A stretch of DNA of 64,000 nucleotides from BOG-908 sp963795825. Lineage in GTDB: Bacteria > Pseudomonadota > Alphaproteobacteria > Acetobacterales > Acetobacteraceae. A program made the translations under genes and the position numbers. Positions 52,414 to 62,437 of this stretch are shown one piece after another (the stretch's first letter is position 1; every line of letters starts with the position of its first letter). Below the pieces are notes generated by a model. It was not told the DNA's origin. It was given only the letters and a program-made list of their open reading frames with translations, and ran no database searches. Location: contig CAWCIW010000005.1 in NCBI GenBank assembly GCA_963795825.1, forward strand, positions 946,652 through 1,010,651, in the 5' to 3' direction.

Positions 52414-53304
52414 ATGGACGCTGACGAAGCGGTCGAATACACACGAAGCTGGTCAGGGCGGACGCCGGAGTTCCTGTCGCTGCGACCGGGCGGCCCGAAG
52501 ATCCGCTATCTGCGGATGGGACAGGGCCCGGCGCTGGTGCTCATGCACACGGTGCGCACGCAGTTGGACATATTCCAGCGCGTGATCCCCGCCCTCGCCG
52601 AACGCTTCACGGTCTATGCGTTCGACTATCCGGGCTTCGGTTGGTCGGAGATAGTGCCTGGCGCCGACTACCGCGAAAAGGCGATGCGGCAGCATGTCCT
52701 GGATTTCCTCGACAGGCTGGACTTGCAGGACGTCACCCTGGCCGGCGAATCGATGGGCGGTTCGCTGGCCTTGACGGCGGCGGCGATGCTCGGCGATCGG
52801 GTGAGGCAGATCGTCGCGTTCAACGCCTACGATTACCTGCCCGGGCTCGAACGCGCCAACCTCCTCGCCTCGATCATCATCAAGAGCGTCCGGGCGCCCG
52901 TCATCGGGCCCATGTTTGCGGCCATGGAGAACAGGCTGATCCTGCAGGGGATCCTGCGCGGCGGCGTCCGTGATGCCAGATCGCTGCCTGCGGATCTCGT
53001 CGACGCGTTCAACAGGGTCGGCAGGCGCAAAGGCTACGCTGGCGTCGCCCGTGCCGTCTATCGGAGCCTGCCGAGCTATGTCGAGGCGCGGACGCTCTAT
53101 GGCCGGATCACCGCACCCGTCACTTTGGTTTACGGCGATGGAGACTGGTCCCGGCCCGCCGACCGCCAAGCCAATGAACGGCTGCTAGGCCAGGCTCGCA
53201 TGGTCACCCTAAAGGACACCGGTCATTTCTCATCATTGGAGCGGCCAGGAGATTTCACCCGGATTGTGATGGACACCCTACTACCCGCGGCGAGGCCAAC
53301 TTGA
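52414..53304 (+). CDS. Alpha/beta hydrolase with Ser nucleophile
   Basis: 296 residues from ATG 52414, preferred to the GTG at 52402 whose purine site is too close. The nucleophile elbow is G-E-S113-M-G-G. The acid lies in VYGDGDWSRP and the catalytic His in DTGHFSSLE. HGxP is replaced by HTVRTQ at the oxyanion hole. A broad family of esterases and C-C hydrolases. It may act with the nearby Asp-type hydrolase on related substrates, though both are generic. Downstream is a gene-free stretch. Confidence 0.87.
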   Translation: MDADEAVEYTRSWSGRTPEFLSLRPGGPKIRYLRMGQGPALVLMHTVRTQLDIFQRVIPALAERFTVYAFDYPGFGWSEIVPGADYREKAMRQHVLDFLDRLDLQDVTLAGESMGGSLALTAAAMLGDRVRQIVAFNAYDYLPGLERANLLASIIIKSVRAPVIGPMFAAMENRLILQGILRGGVRDARSLPADLVDAFNRVGRRKGYAGVARAVYRSLPSYVEARTLYGRITAPVTLVYGDGDWSRPADRQANERLLGQARMVTLKDTGHFSSLERPGDFTRIVMDTLLPAARPT

Positions 53305-53884
53305 TCCCGAGCAGGTTTGTATGCCCACGACGCAGCGCTTCCAGTCCTAAAGGACATCGAGCGACGGACTGCCCTGGATAGGCTAGGCTACCCATGCATG
53401 CGAGATCAGCGTGCGCAAAGTCGGCATCAACCCGACATTGTCTGGACGAGGCCGATCCACGGTCGTGGTCAACCGCCGAGAAACTTCGCGCCGAGCCGCC
53501 TACGGAGGTCCGGCGATGGTTTGTTTGGTAAATGATCCGTTCAGCCAGCCTATTACAAGGAAAGCGCCCGTCATCAAAAGCCTCCCGGTCGCACGCATGA
53601 CGTCCAGCCAGCGATTTGACTCTCCGCTGTCGAGAAATGCCGACTGCGCCAGAAGAAAGCACTAAATTCGACACTTCCTTGCTGGCTATATCGTGTTCCC
53701 GAGCGGCAATATTCAGCAAGCGACGGAACGAGATCAGGAATTGAATACTGCTTTATGGAACAATCCGTTCTGCAGATTTATATTCCTGGGCGGAGACGGA
53801 TTTCCGCCCGACATTGGTGGCGCTCATGATACCGGCGCCGATGAGCGCGATGTCCGGGCTATACACGTTGCTGCAAGACATGGC
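53305..53884. other. Intergenic stretch, nothing recognised
   Basis: About 580 bases between the hydrolase and the cupin gene, whose ends face each other. It is less GC-rich than the genes around it. No motif-bearing open frame, repeat copy or clear hairpin was found. Confidence 0.5.
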
Positions 53885-54269
53885 TCAGTCTTTCCTAAAG
53901 GCGATGCGCGCGCCTTCGCCGATGACCACGTACCACGCGGCGCCACGGATCGCCGTCGGTCAGCCGCCAGCTATGGCCGCTGCCGGTGGTGTCCTCGGCA
54001 AGGAGGATGTCGCCGGGACGGATCACGAAGCTGGCACCCGGCACTGTCTTGAACTCGAGAGTGCCAGCCAGCCTGATTACGAACTGCCGAGCCGGAGCCT
54101 GGTGGGGCGAAAAGCTGCCGCCGGGGTTGGTTTCGTGGAAGGAGACGTTGGTGGCGGTCGCCTTGGCGCTGAGCAGATCGCCCCTGTCGCCATGCGATAG
54201 TTCGATGGTTCCTTCCTCAAACAGCGAGTGACCGTCGTCGCCTGTCCAGATACGCACACATCTCAGCAC
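53885..54269 (-). CDS. Small cupin-fold protein, possible C-terminal frameshift
   Basis: The start is ATG 54267-54269. About 125 residues with a single cupin barrel: HETNPGGSFSPHQAPARQFV, then GTLEFKTVPGASFVIRPGD. The first cupin motif has H-x5-Q in place of the usual HxH. The open frame ends at 53895 after an arginine-rich tail. Deleting one base near 53930 restores a natural end, RVYVVIGEGARIAF, stopping at 53885. Function unknown; such small cupins often sit beside oxidoreductases. Confidence 0.72.
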
Positions 54270-54452
54270 GGATTATCTCCTTGGTTGATGAATAGCGCCG
54301 CGCCCTTGCCGAACGGCCTTCTGCCAGCCTCGGACGGGGTGGATGCAAGCGCGCGGCATGGCGTCCAGGTCCGAAGCAAGCAACGTGTCGTCTGGCGTTT
54401 ACGGCAGGACCCGCGCAGGCGCAGTCTTTGCGCGTGGCGCCTCACCGGCTTT

Positions 54453-55013
54453 TCATGAGGATACGTGGCTGGCCGCACGCGCGTTGGCGCGGCGCGCGAT
54501 GCTCTCGGCGTAGAACGGGGTTTCGCGACGATTGTGGTCGGCGCCGGAAGACTGACGCGCCGCGGCTGCCTCTGGATAGGCGATGCCGTGCTCTTCCAGG
54601 AACGCCATGAAGGCATCTGTCGGGTGCGCGGTGACACGGTTGGTGTAGCGGGTCCGGCCATGGCCAGCGTCCTCGGCGATCAACTCCCACAGCACGCTGA
54701 CCTGGGTCCGGCCATCTTTGGTGAACACGTCGGAGATCGAGTTCATCCGGCAATAGCTGGGTGTCGCCGTTTCGGCGACGTAGTGCTGGATCACCAGGCC
54801 GGTGCCGATCATCTCGACATTGATCGACATCCGCCGTCCGTCGTCGGTCGTGGTCACCCCGGACGCGATGTGATCGGGTATGCAGCAGCGCTGGAATTCC
54901 GCTTCCGGCAGGCTGAACAGCCACTCGGCGATATCGACCTGCGCCAACGGCACGTCGATCTCGTGCGAGTAGGTGGATTTGGAAAGTATCTGTTCGAGGA
55001 CCTTCACGATCAT
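54453..55013 (-). CDS. SRPBCC/START-like protein, paralogue 1 of a tandem pair
   Basis: 186 residues from ATG 55011-55013 after AAGGATA. Shared blocks with the next gene are ASGVTTTDDGRRMSINVE (about residues 51-68), QHYVAE, CRMNSISDVF, LWELIAED and ETPFYAESI. The pattern of strands around a hydrophobic core with VDIAEWLFSL is like SRPBCC/START lipid-binding domains. I treat that as likely but not certain. It and its neighbour have exactly the same length and lie 72 bases apart in one orientation. Confidence 0.72.
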   Translation of the reverse strand: MIVKVLEQILSKSTYSHEIDVPLAQVDIAEWLFSLPEAEFQRCCIPDHIASGVTTTDDGRRMSINVEMIGTGLVIQHYVAETATPSYCRMNSISDVFTKDGRTQVSVLWELIAEDAGHGRTRYTNRVTAHPTDAFMAFLEEHGIAYPEAAAARQSSGADHNRRETPFYAESIARRANARAASHVSS

Positions 55014-55085
55014 TATCCTTGGGCTTTGCGTGATGAGCGCCAGTCGTTGCATAAACGTGTCTTGAACAAGGGTCGATGCGGCGCG

Positions 55086-55646
55086 TCACTTCTGACGAAG
55101 CGCGTGCCTTTCGATGGATGCGGCAAAGAAGGGGGTCTCCTCCGCATTGTGGGCGGCGACCGCGATCTGAAATGCCTCCCGGGCGGCATCGTAGGAAATC
55201 TGATGTGCCTCGAGATACCGATCGTATTTTTCAGTCGTCCAGCACCAGACGTTGTTGGTGAACGTATGGAGATCGCCGCCCTGGTGCTCGGCGACTAGCT
55301 CCCACACGACTTCATCGGTAATGTATTCCCGGCCTATCAGGATATCCGAGATCGAGTGAACCCGGCAGTGCAGCTTTTCGCCGATGTCCTCGACATAATG
55401 CTCGACGATGCAGGCGCCGCCGATGTCCTCGACGTTGATAGACATCCGTCTGCCATCCGGCGTCGTCGTGAAACCGGCCGAAAGATGCGCTCCGGACTGC
55501 GGCGTGCAGTCGATGTATTCCTGGTCACCAAGGCTATACAGCCAGTCGATGATATCGATCTTGGACGTCGGCGCGTTGATGTGAAACTTGGCCGTGGACG
55601 CGCACAGAATACGGCGCTGGAACGCAGCGGGTTTTTCCGAAATCAT
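55086..55646 (-). CDS. SRPBCC/START-like protein, paralogue 2 of a tandem pair
   Basis: 186 residues. Shared blocks are FTTTPDGRRMSINVEDIG, EHYVED, CRVHSISDIL, VVWELVAEH and ETPFFAASIERHAL. It differs from paralogue 1 by an inserted Cys-containing region (CTPQSGAHLSAG in place of CCIPDHIASG). No catalytic motif is visible; ligand binding is the likely role. The first gene of the pair, transcribed before paralogue 1, and preceded by repeat copy 8. Confidence 0.72.
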   Translation of the reverse strand: MISEKPAAFQRRILCASTAKFHINAPTSKIDIIDWLYSLGDQEYIDCTPQSGAHLSAGFTTTPDGRRMSINVEDIGGACIVEHYVEDIGEKLHCRVHSISDILIGREYITDEVVWELVAEHQGGDLHTFTNNVWCWTTEKYDRYLEAHQISYDAAREAFQIAVAAHNAEETPFFAASIERHALRQK

Positions 55647-55896
55647 CCTCAGGCTCCGTGAAGAATATTACAGACGCGCGCTGGTAAGTATGTCGGCGGC
55701 GATGGATCAGCATATAGTCCGACGCCGACGCTGCGATAACGCGCATTCGCGGGTAAACTGCTTTGCGCTTTCGGCAAAGATGGCGCGGCGGGTCGCCGTT
55801 GAAGGCCGGCGCCGCACTTGCAATTGCTGGCAATCCGTTCTCGACATATCGGTTCAGCAAGTCGGCATAGAACCTCTGGTCGAAGGTGACGCATCC

Positions 55897-56087
55897 AGGC
55901 AGGCAAGAAAGCAGTCCTTTTTCGAGAAAAAGGACCAAAAAGCTTTTGCTCCGACGCCTGCACCGCGGCTTACGCCCGTAATGCAGGTCGATACGGTTGC
56001 AGTGATAGACTCGATCCTCGTGCAGGCGTCGAGACAAAAAGCTTTTTGGTCCTTCTTCTCGAACAAGGACTGCTTTCTTGCTTTCTG
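55897..56087. repeat. Dispersed hairpin-armed repeat, copy 8 (type B, both arms)
   Basis: Left arm GGCAGGCAAGAAAGCAGTCC, hairpin, CCAAAAAGCTTTTGCTCC. Centre GCACCGCGGCTTACGCCCGTA and GATACGGTTGCAGTGATAGA. The right arm AAAAAGCTTTTTGGTCC has a less perfect hairpin (TTCTTCTCGAACAAGG). It is the only type B copy with two arms, so it defines that subfamily. Confidence 0.8.
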
Positions 56088-56108
56088 CCTCACGCGCCTC
56101 CTTGCATT

Positions 56109-57090
56109 TCATGGCACTGTCAGGATGATCTTCCCAAACGCCTGGCCGCTCTCCAAGTGGCGCTGGGCCTCCGCGGCCTTGGCCAATGGGAAGGTGCTGT
56201 CGATCACAGGCTTTAGCGCGCCGTGCGCGAACGCCGGAAGCCAGCGATCACGGAACCGCGCCGTCATGGCATGCTTCACCTCGGGCGAACGCGACTTCAT
56301 CACCGTGCCGATGATGTGCAGATGCCGATACAGCAGGATATCGAGCGGCAGCGTGGCATTGGCGGCACCACCCATGATCCCGACCTGCACCAGCCGCCCG
56401 CCTTCGGCCAAAGCGCGTACGTTGCGGTCGAGATACGGCGCGCCCACGAAATCGATCACCACGTCCACGCCGCGGCCGTCGGTGACCCTGGCGACTTCCT
56501 CGCCGAAATCCTGGGTTTCATAATCGATGACCGTTGCGGCCCCGAGGTCGCGAACCCGCTCCAGCTTGTAGGCCTCCGCCGTCGCGATGATACGCGCGCC
56601 GCGCGCATAAGCGAGCTGCACCGCGGCCGATCCCACGCCACCCGACGCAGCATGGATCAGCATCGTTTCGTGTTTTGCAGACCGCCGAGATGGACCAGCG
56701 CCTCGTTGGCGGTGACGAACACCTCGGGGATCGCCGCGCCGGCGACATAGTCGAGGCCGGCAGGGATCGGCATCGCCATGCGGTGGTCGATACGCGCGAT
56801 TTCCGCATAGGCGCCGCCGCCGACCACTCCCATCACTCGGTCACCCACGCTGAAGCCGACGCTGGCGGCGCCGACCTCGATGACCTCACCGGCGATCTCC
56901 AGGCCCATGATGGTGGAGTCGCCGAAATCGGCGCGGCCGTAGCCGCCGCGGCGATGCGTCAGGTCGGCGCGGTTGACCCCGGCCGCGTGTACCGGACCAG
57001 CAGATCGGTCGCCCGTAGCGCGGGCGATGGTGCTTCACCGATCTGCAGCACTTCGGCATCGCCGAAATCCTCGAACAATATGGCTTTCAT
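56109..57090 (-). pseudogene. NADPH:quinone oxidoreductase-like MDR protein, two frameshifts
   Basis: The start is ATG 57088-57090 (MKAILFEDFGDAEVLQIGEA). Frame changes near 56985 and 56675 split it into three. GLEIAGEVIEVGAASVGFSV with VGDRVMG is the GroES-like part, then HAASGGVGSAAVQLA is the nucleotide-binding motif. GADxVIDY-like (GAATVIDYETQDF), GGRLVQVGIMGG and FGKIILTV complete the QOR pattern. About 325 residues joined. It reduces quinones or enones with NADPH. Starts 25 bases after the aldehyde dehydrogenase stop on the same strand. Confidence 0.82.
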
Positions 57091-57115
57091 TATCACATGC
57101 TTCCGATCGGCTAAG

Positions 57116-58577
57116 TCAGACCTGACTGATGAACTTGGTGACGAGGTAGTTCTCGATGCCTTCTTCGCCGCCCTCGGAGCCGTAGCCGCTCTCCTTCATG
57201 CCGCCGAAGGGCAGCTCCGAGACGATGATGCTGAAATGGTTGATCCCGATCATGCCGGCCTCGAGCCCGTCCCCGACGGCGATCGCCGTGCGGGCGTCGG
57301 TCGTGAAGGCATAGGCGCTCAGGCCGTAGGGCAAGCGGTTTGCCTCGGCCAGACCGTCTTCCAGCGTGTCGAAGGGGCGCAACACTGCGATAGGGCCGAA
57401 CGGCTCCTCGCGCATCACGCGCGCGCTCATCGGCACGTCGGCCAATACTGTTGGCTGGTAGAAAAAGCCCGGGCCGGCGATCGGTTCGCCGCCGGTCAGC
57501 ACCGTAGCGCCGTGCTCGACGGCGTCGGCAACCAGGCCGCGCATTTTGTCGAGCTGCCGCGCATTGGCAAGCGGGCCCACCTGCGTCGCAGGATCGAGAC
57601 CATTGCCGACCTGCAACGCTTGCGTGGCGACGACGAACTTGCCGGCAAACGCCGCGTAGCTTGCGCGCTGCACTAGAAAACGGGTGGACGAGATGCAAAC
57701 CTGGCCGGTGCCGCGGAACCGGTTGGCGGCGCCGAGGCGGGCGGCTTCGTCGAGGTCCGCGTCGTCGAACACCAGCACGGGGCCGTGCCCACCGAGTTCG
57801 AGCGTGATGGGCTTCACGCCTTGCGCTGCCTGGGCCGCCAGCAGGCGGCCTACGGGTACCGAGCCGGTAAACGTGACCTTGCGTATCGTCGGCGGCGTTA
57901 TGAGGTGCGCGGAGATCGTTGCGGGGTCGCCGAACACCATCTGCAGGACGCCCTTCGGCAGCCCGGCATCGTCCAGCGCGCGTGCCAGGGCCAATGCGGT
58001 CGCCGGGCATTCTTCGGCCGGCTTGATGATCACCGAACAGCCCGCGGCAAGTGCGGCGGCCAGCTTGCGGGCCGGGGTGATGGCCGGGAAGTTCCACGGT
58101 GTGAAAGCCGCCACCGGGCCGATCGCCTGGCGCTTGACCAGTTGTTGCACCTCCGGCCGCCGTGCCGGTACGATGCGGCCATAACTGCGCTTGCCTTGCT
58201 CGGCAAACCATTCGAAGTAGTCTGCCGCGCTGGCGACTTCATACTTCGCTTCGGCGAGCGGCTTGCCTTCTTCTAGCGTCATCAATCGTTCGATGTGCGG
58301 TGCGCGCTCGCGTATCAACTGCGCGGCGCGTTTGAGAACGATAGCGCGCTGATACGCCGGCGTGCGGCTCCACAGCTGGAAGCTGCTGGCGACGACGGCG
58401 AGGGCGCGATCGAGATCGGCGGCGGTCACATGCGGAACATGGCCGATCACCTCGCCTGTCGCCGGATTGATGACCGGAGAGGTCTCGCGGTCTCTGGCGC
58501 CGATCCATTCGCCTCCCAGGAAGACGAAGAGATCGTCGTACTCGGAATTCGGCGGCTGGCTTTACGGTATCTCGCAC
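57116..58577 (-). CDS. NAD(P)-dependent aldehyde dehydrogenase (succinate-semialdehyde-type), N-terminal frame change
   Basis: The main frame (from GTG 58450, MIGHVPHVTAADLDRAL) holds all catalytic motifs: FTPWNFPAITPARKLAAALA, the cofactor glycines VTFTGSVPVGR, ITLELGGHGPVLVF with the general-base Glu, GQVCISSTRFLVQ with the nucleophile Cys, and EEPFGPI. In the same frame the true N-terminus continues upstream (YDDLFVFLGGEWIGARDRET) but meets no start codon before a stop. A one-base frame change near 58544 leads to GTG 58577 (MRDTVKPAAEF). About 485 residues in all. The succinate-semialdehyde class is suggested by overall pattern, not proven. Confidence 0.85.
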
Positions 58578-58712
58578 GGCTCATTCCTTTGTCGGACAGA
58601 CAGGATCGCGTCGATCCCGCCATTTGTGACTGGAAGGTGAGCGTGCGTTGGGCGGTCCATAACAGGCCTGCGACGCACAAGCTTTGTGCGCGTGGCGCAA
58701 AGATGGCCACGG

Positions 58713-59647
58713 TCAGCCTGCCTGGGTGACCGGCTCCCAGATAGGCGGCGAGCCCACATGGCGCCGGAGCGCCTCGATGAACACGCGCAGCTTGGCTGCG
58801 GGTTGGGGAAGTGCCCGGAGCAGGTAAATGCCGGCCGCTTTCCGGTTCCAGGTTTCGCCTGCCAGTGACAGGCGAACGAGACGACCCTCGGAGACGTCTG
58901 GTCCGACCACCCATGTCGGCAACAAGCCGATTCCCAGATGGGCCAGGGCGGCCAGTCGCAATGCTTCGAAATCGTCGCAGCGGAAAATTTGTGCCTCGTT
59001 CGGCAACGCGCCGACAGAATGGCCGAGGATATCCGGCCAGCCCAGGAGATCGGCGCCGTGCAATTTGTCCAGCAGCCGGTGACTGGTGAGGAGATCGACC
59101 GATTTCAGGGGTGCCAAAGCGCTCCAGATACGGCTTGCTGGCAACGAGCAAGCGGGTCTGACTTGCGATCTTCGTCGCGATAAGTGTGCTGTCCGGCGAC
59201 TCGCCGATCCGGATGGCGGCATCGAGCCGCTCGGACACCGGATCCGACAGGCGCTCGGTCAGATTGAGCTCGAGCCTGAGCTGGGGATGCGCCAGGGCAA
59301 GCCGCTCGAGGACGGAAGGACATAGCGCTTACCGAAAGTGGGAAAGCACGCGATCCGCAGGACGCCGCCGACGGCTTGATCGACGGCCGCGACCTCGGCG
59401 CGTGCGTCCGCGAGATCGGCCAACAGGCGTTCGCGCGGTCGAACAGCGTCTGGCCGGCATCGGTCAGCGCGAGCGACCGGGTCGAGCGGATCAGCAGCGC
59501 GACGCCCAGATCCTGTTCGAGCGCGTCGATCTGCCGGACGATCGCCGACGGCGTGACCGACCGCCGGCGTGCGGCACTCGAGAAGCTGCCGCCCCGCACC
59601 ACATCGGCAAAGACCGCGAGATGTTCCGCGAACCTCGGATCCTTCAT
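58713..59647 (-). pseudogene. LysR-family regulator, several frameshifts
   Basis: The start is ATG 59645-59647. The helix-turn-helix is intact: VFADVVRGGSFSSAARRRSVTPSAIVRQIDALEQ (read in two parts). After RSTRSLALTDAGQTLFDRA the frame is lost from about 59430. The effector domain reappears in another frame from about 59100 (LTSHRLLDKLHGADLLGWP, LRLAALAHLGIGLLPTWVV) to the stop at 58713. About 300 residues joined. It is upstream of the aldehyde dehydrogenase and reductase on the same strand, so it may regulate them. Confidence 0.78.
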
Positions 59648-59651
59648 AATT

Positions 59652-59768
59652 CTACTCCATGGCGGGCTTCGTCAGCGGCGGAATGACTTTCATCGCGCTC
59701 AGCTGCCCGAGCTCTTCGCGGAACGTTCCTTCCGTGTCGACGCCCGCCACATAGGTCGCGAGCGGCAT
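59652..59768 (-). CDS. Short open frame of unknown origin
   Basis: 38 residues from ATG 59766-59768 (MPLATYVAGVDTEGTFREEL, ending KPAME). It looks like the C-terminal end of a longer protein rather than a complete gene, but no family was recognised. It lies immediately upstream of the broken LysR gene. Confidence 0.25.
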   Translation of the reverse strand: MPLATYVAGVDTEGTFREELGQLSAMKVIPPLTKPAME

Positions 59769-60450
59769 CTAAATAAAATCAGCCTGATCCAGGTCGACCA
59801 TTCGCGATCCTCGGCCACATATGTAAAATTCGACATCCCTCAAACATCGTTGGAAATTCAGTCTCTGATGAGGTGGGTGTCAACATACAAACAGCGAAAC
59901 TTGAACTCTATGCTGCTGATTGGCGTTGAACAATGCGATCCAGACTCGTTTGAAAGCGGGGAGCTTTGAAGCAAAAACTTTCCTTACTTCATCTCTCCAC
60001 TCGGACGCTCAGGTAATCGAAGCATTCCGATAGTCATCCCAAGCAAGACGACCTGTTCAGCAGGAAAAATCAAAGCGCCTGTTCCTGAGTTGGGTTGGTT
60101 GCTGTCATCAACATATATGTTGCTAACTCACTCATTTTCCGTGGGATGCGACCTAAAAGGTGCTCGACGGGGCTGACCATTTGCTGAGGTAAGCAGACAG
60201 CCCATTCGCATGCAAACATGTCGACCTTTAAAAGCGGGTTCAGTAGTGTGACGTGCTTCGTCACTTCTGAATCGGACCAAATGTAGACGACGACCCAAGC
60301 TCCCGGCCCGATGGTGGATCTCGCTCAGAGAGCGCGACTGAGCGAACGTGGCAAAAATTCAGCAAATGTGCAGTTCCAACGAAAAGCCACCGCGCGAGCT
60401 TCGATACACCGAGACAATATCGGCAGATCTTTACTGGCGAGACAATCTAG
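59769..60450. other. AT-richer gap with a possible small gene
   Basis: About 680 bases with visibly lower GC than the rest of the window. On the minus strand an open frame of 64 codons (60070-60264, MTKHVTLLNPLLKVDMFACE) stays open further upstream to about 60300 without a start codon (WVVVYIWSDSE). It has no recognised motif. Its composition suggests acquired DNA. Confidence 0.4.
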
Positions 60451-60679
60451 GCGGTGCTGCCCGACCTCCATGAGAAAACTGACAGCGCGCACCTGGACGA
60501 TGCGCTTGCCGATTACCGGAAGGCGCGACGCAATATGGACGGGCTTGCCGGGAGGACGTGCCGCACAGCACACTGATCCATCCGCAGTACATTCACGCGA
60601 TTGGTCAGCGAAAATGGCCGCGGATGACGGACGCGTGGCCGAACTGATCGATTTGGCAAAGGTCAATCTGCGCCACTGA
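60451..60679 (+). pseudogene. Remnant of a PoxB-like thiamine-diphosphate enzyme
   Basis: Three successive frames hold pieces of the ubiquinone-dependent pyruvate dehydrogenase family. These are VLPDLHEKTDSAHLDDALAD from the end of the central domain, LIHPQYIHAIGQ at the start of the thiamine-binding domain, and GRVAELIDLAKVNLRH at the C-terminus before TGA 60677-60679. The catalytic thiamine domain (about 180 residues) between the last two is missing. This is a true internal deletion, unlike the simple indels elsewhere. Confidence 0.55.
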
Positions 60680-60707
60680 CCGGCAACCCAGGAAATTTGC
60701 GCGATGA

Positions 60708-60851
60708 CATCGCTGCGGCGGCGCGCAGGCCATCCTGCTCGCGGGGACGGATCTGTCGTCGTTCTATGCCGAGATGCCGCCGATTTTTCCATTCCTGGAT
60801 GTCGCCAAGCTGCACATCGACGAGATCCTGCGGCAGTCAGAAGGTGCGTGA
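60708..60851 (+). pseudogene. Remnant of an aspartate/glutamate racemase-family gene (C-terminus)
   Basis: The frame GGAQAILLAGTDLSSFYAEM, then PFLDVAKLHIDEILRQ and TGA 60849-60851, matches the C-terminal part of Asp/Glu racemase-family proteins. In those, a GAQ-hydrophobic-G-C/T-T/D-E/L block is followed by a pro-FD/LD-hydrophobic helix. The usual catalytic Cys position reads Gly-Thr here. The N-terminal two thirds are absent. It follows the PoxB-like remnant by about 30 bases. Confidence 0.5.
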
Positions 60852-61198
60852 GATGGGTCCGGACCGTTCGCCCCGGCAGCGGCCGCCGACTGTCCCAAGC
60901 AGGCCGGGCCGCCCATAATCGCGTTCCGTTCGGTCTCAAAGGTGTTCCCTGACGCACCGCGCGGTGCGTCACTGTCGGGTATCACGCTCTACGTGCGCGC
61001 GGGTGTCGCGATACCCCGGAAGGGGTGGCGCAAGGCCGATCGCCGCGGAGCAGCCGCCACGAGGGGCAGCGGGACATTCAGGGCAGCGGCGTGTCTCCTC
61101 AAGAGACTTGACGCTGTCAGGCGATACCGTTCGTTTCAGGGCTGCGTTGGCGAGGCGGCGGTGCGGTGCGGTGCGGCGCAGGTGACGTCGGCGCCAAC
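60852..61198. other. Intergenic stretch, nothing recognised
   Basis: About 350 bases after the racemase remnant. Open frames on both strands are arginine-rich and motif-free. The stop of the LamG-like gene lies at its right end. Confidence 0.45.
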
Positions 61199-62437
61199 CT
61201 AATGCAGGTCCAGGCCGTCGATACGGTCAAAGTGGGCTTCCGCCGCCCAGCCATATTGGGTGGGGACCGGCTCCGGCCCATGCGGTCGCCAGTCGTTCCC
61301 GACCGCGAGGATGATCTCGTTTCGACCTTGACGCAGGTCCACAGGTAGTGAAGCGTTGTCGGCTTCCAGTCGACCGTCGGGCGATAGACGGGCATCTGCG
61401 GGATAGTAGGTGTTGGTGCCGGAATAGACGAGCTGCCCGTTCACAAAGGCCCAAACCTGGGGCGCGAAGCCGATCCGCAGCGTCCGGCGCATCTGCGTCG
61501 ATGCGGCAATCTCGGTCTTCAGCCAGGCGAGCGACAGGGAGGGAGATTTCCCAAATCCAAAGGCGCGGCCAAGATTTACCAGGCCGGTCGGTTCGACTTC
61601 GATCGGGCTCCAGGCGCTGGCCCCTGGCGCGTCCGCCGCCGAAACGGGCTGAGAACGGTCGTGGGCGGTGGGCCCGGCGGCCAGCCAAGCCGTCACCGTC
61701 CCGGTCTCAACAGGTTCGGGAACGATGGCGGGGATGTCCGGCGCATTATCGGGACTTATGCGAAGGTTGGCGATACCGCTGGTCCCTTAAGCCGACCCCC
61801 CCGCTCGGGCCGGCCTCTGAGGTGGGGGACGACCAGGGAAGGCTCCGGTGAGCGGTTGAGATAGACCACCATGCCGCCGCCGGAGACCCGCAAGCGAACA
61901 TGGTTCCAGCCGGTCGGTGAGATCTGCGCCGGACGCTGGTAATTGGGGTAGATATTCCAGCCCATGAGTTTATGGGTTATGGGGGCGTATTGGATGCAGT
62001 CGTCCGCCGCCGGGCAGTCCGGATTAGCGCGCAGATAGAAGAACTCGCCGTCTTCAGCGCCTCTGCGGTGGAAGATGATGCCTGCATCGTCATAGCCAAT
62101 CGGCTTGATGTCGAATTCTATCGTGCCGGTCGAAAACTGCGCGACTTTCGAGGAGGCGATGCCCTCGTTCAGCGTCATGGTTCCCGTCGGCATGCCCTCG
62201 TAACGCGCGAACTTCGCCGACCCAGCCGTACCCCCCGACCCAGCGGACGCCAGGCTCCATGGTCCAGGCGTCGGCGCTCATGGGGTAGGTCACCGGCCCT
62301 GCGTAAGCGGCCATGGCGTCATTCGCAAGAAGGGTCGGCGAGCTGACCAGCGCCGCAAGGCCACCAACCAGCAACCGCACCGCAGCGCACGGAAACGCTT
62401 CGATGCGAGTTGGCGAGAGCGGGAAATCACACAACAT
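61199..62437 (-). pseudogene. Secreted LamG/concanavalin-like protein, two frameshifts
   Basis: The start is ATG 62435-62437 after GAAGAGG. A signal peptide (VRLLVGGLAALVSSPTLLA) is followed by YAGPVTYPMSADAWTMEPG. After a frame change near 62200 the jelly-roll part reads STGTIEFDIKPIGYDDAGII, then GEFFYLRANPDCPAADDC and GWNHVRLRVSGGGMVVYLN. A second change near 61780 leads to a second domain with IGFAPQVWAFVNGQLVYSGT and NEIILAVGNDWR, like the galactose-binding fold of glycosidases. About 400 residues. No catalytic domain is present; a carbohydrate-binding or adhesion role is possible. Confidence 0.65.

Noticed and set aside
60070..60264. A definite small gene on the minus strand in the AT-rich gap
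   Set aside because: The frame stays open upstream without a start codon and has no recognisable motif; it was kept only as part of the gap description.
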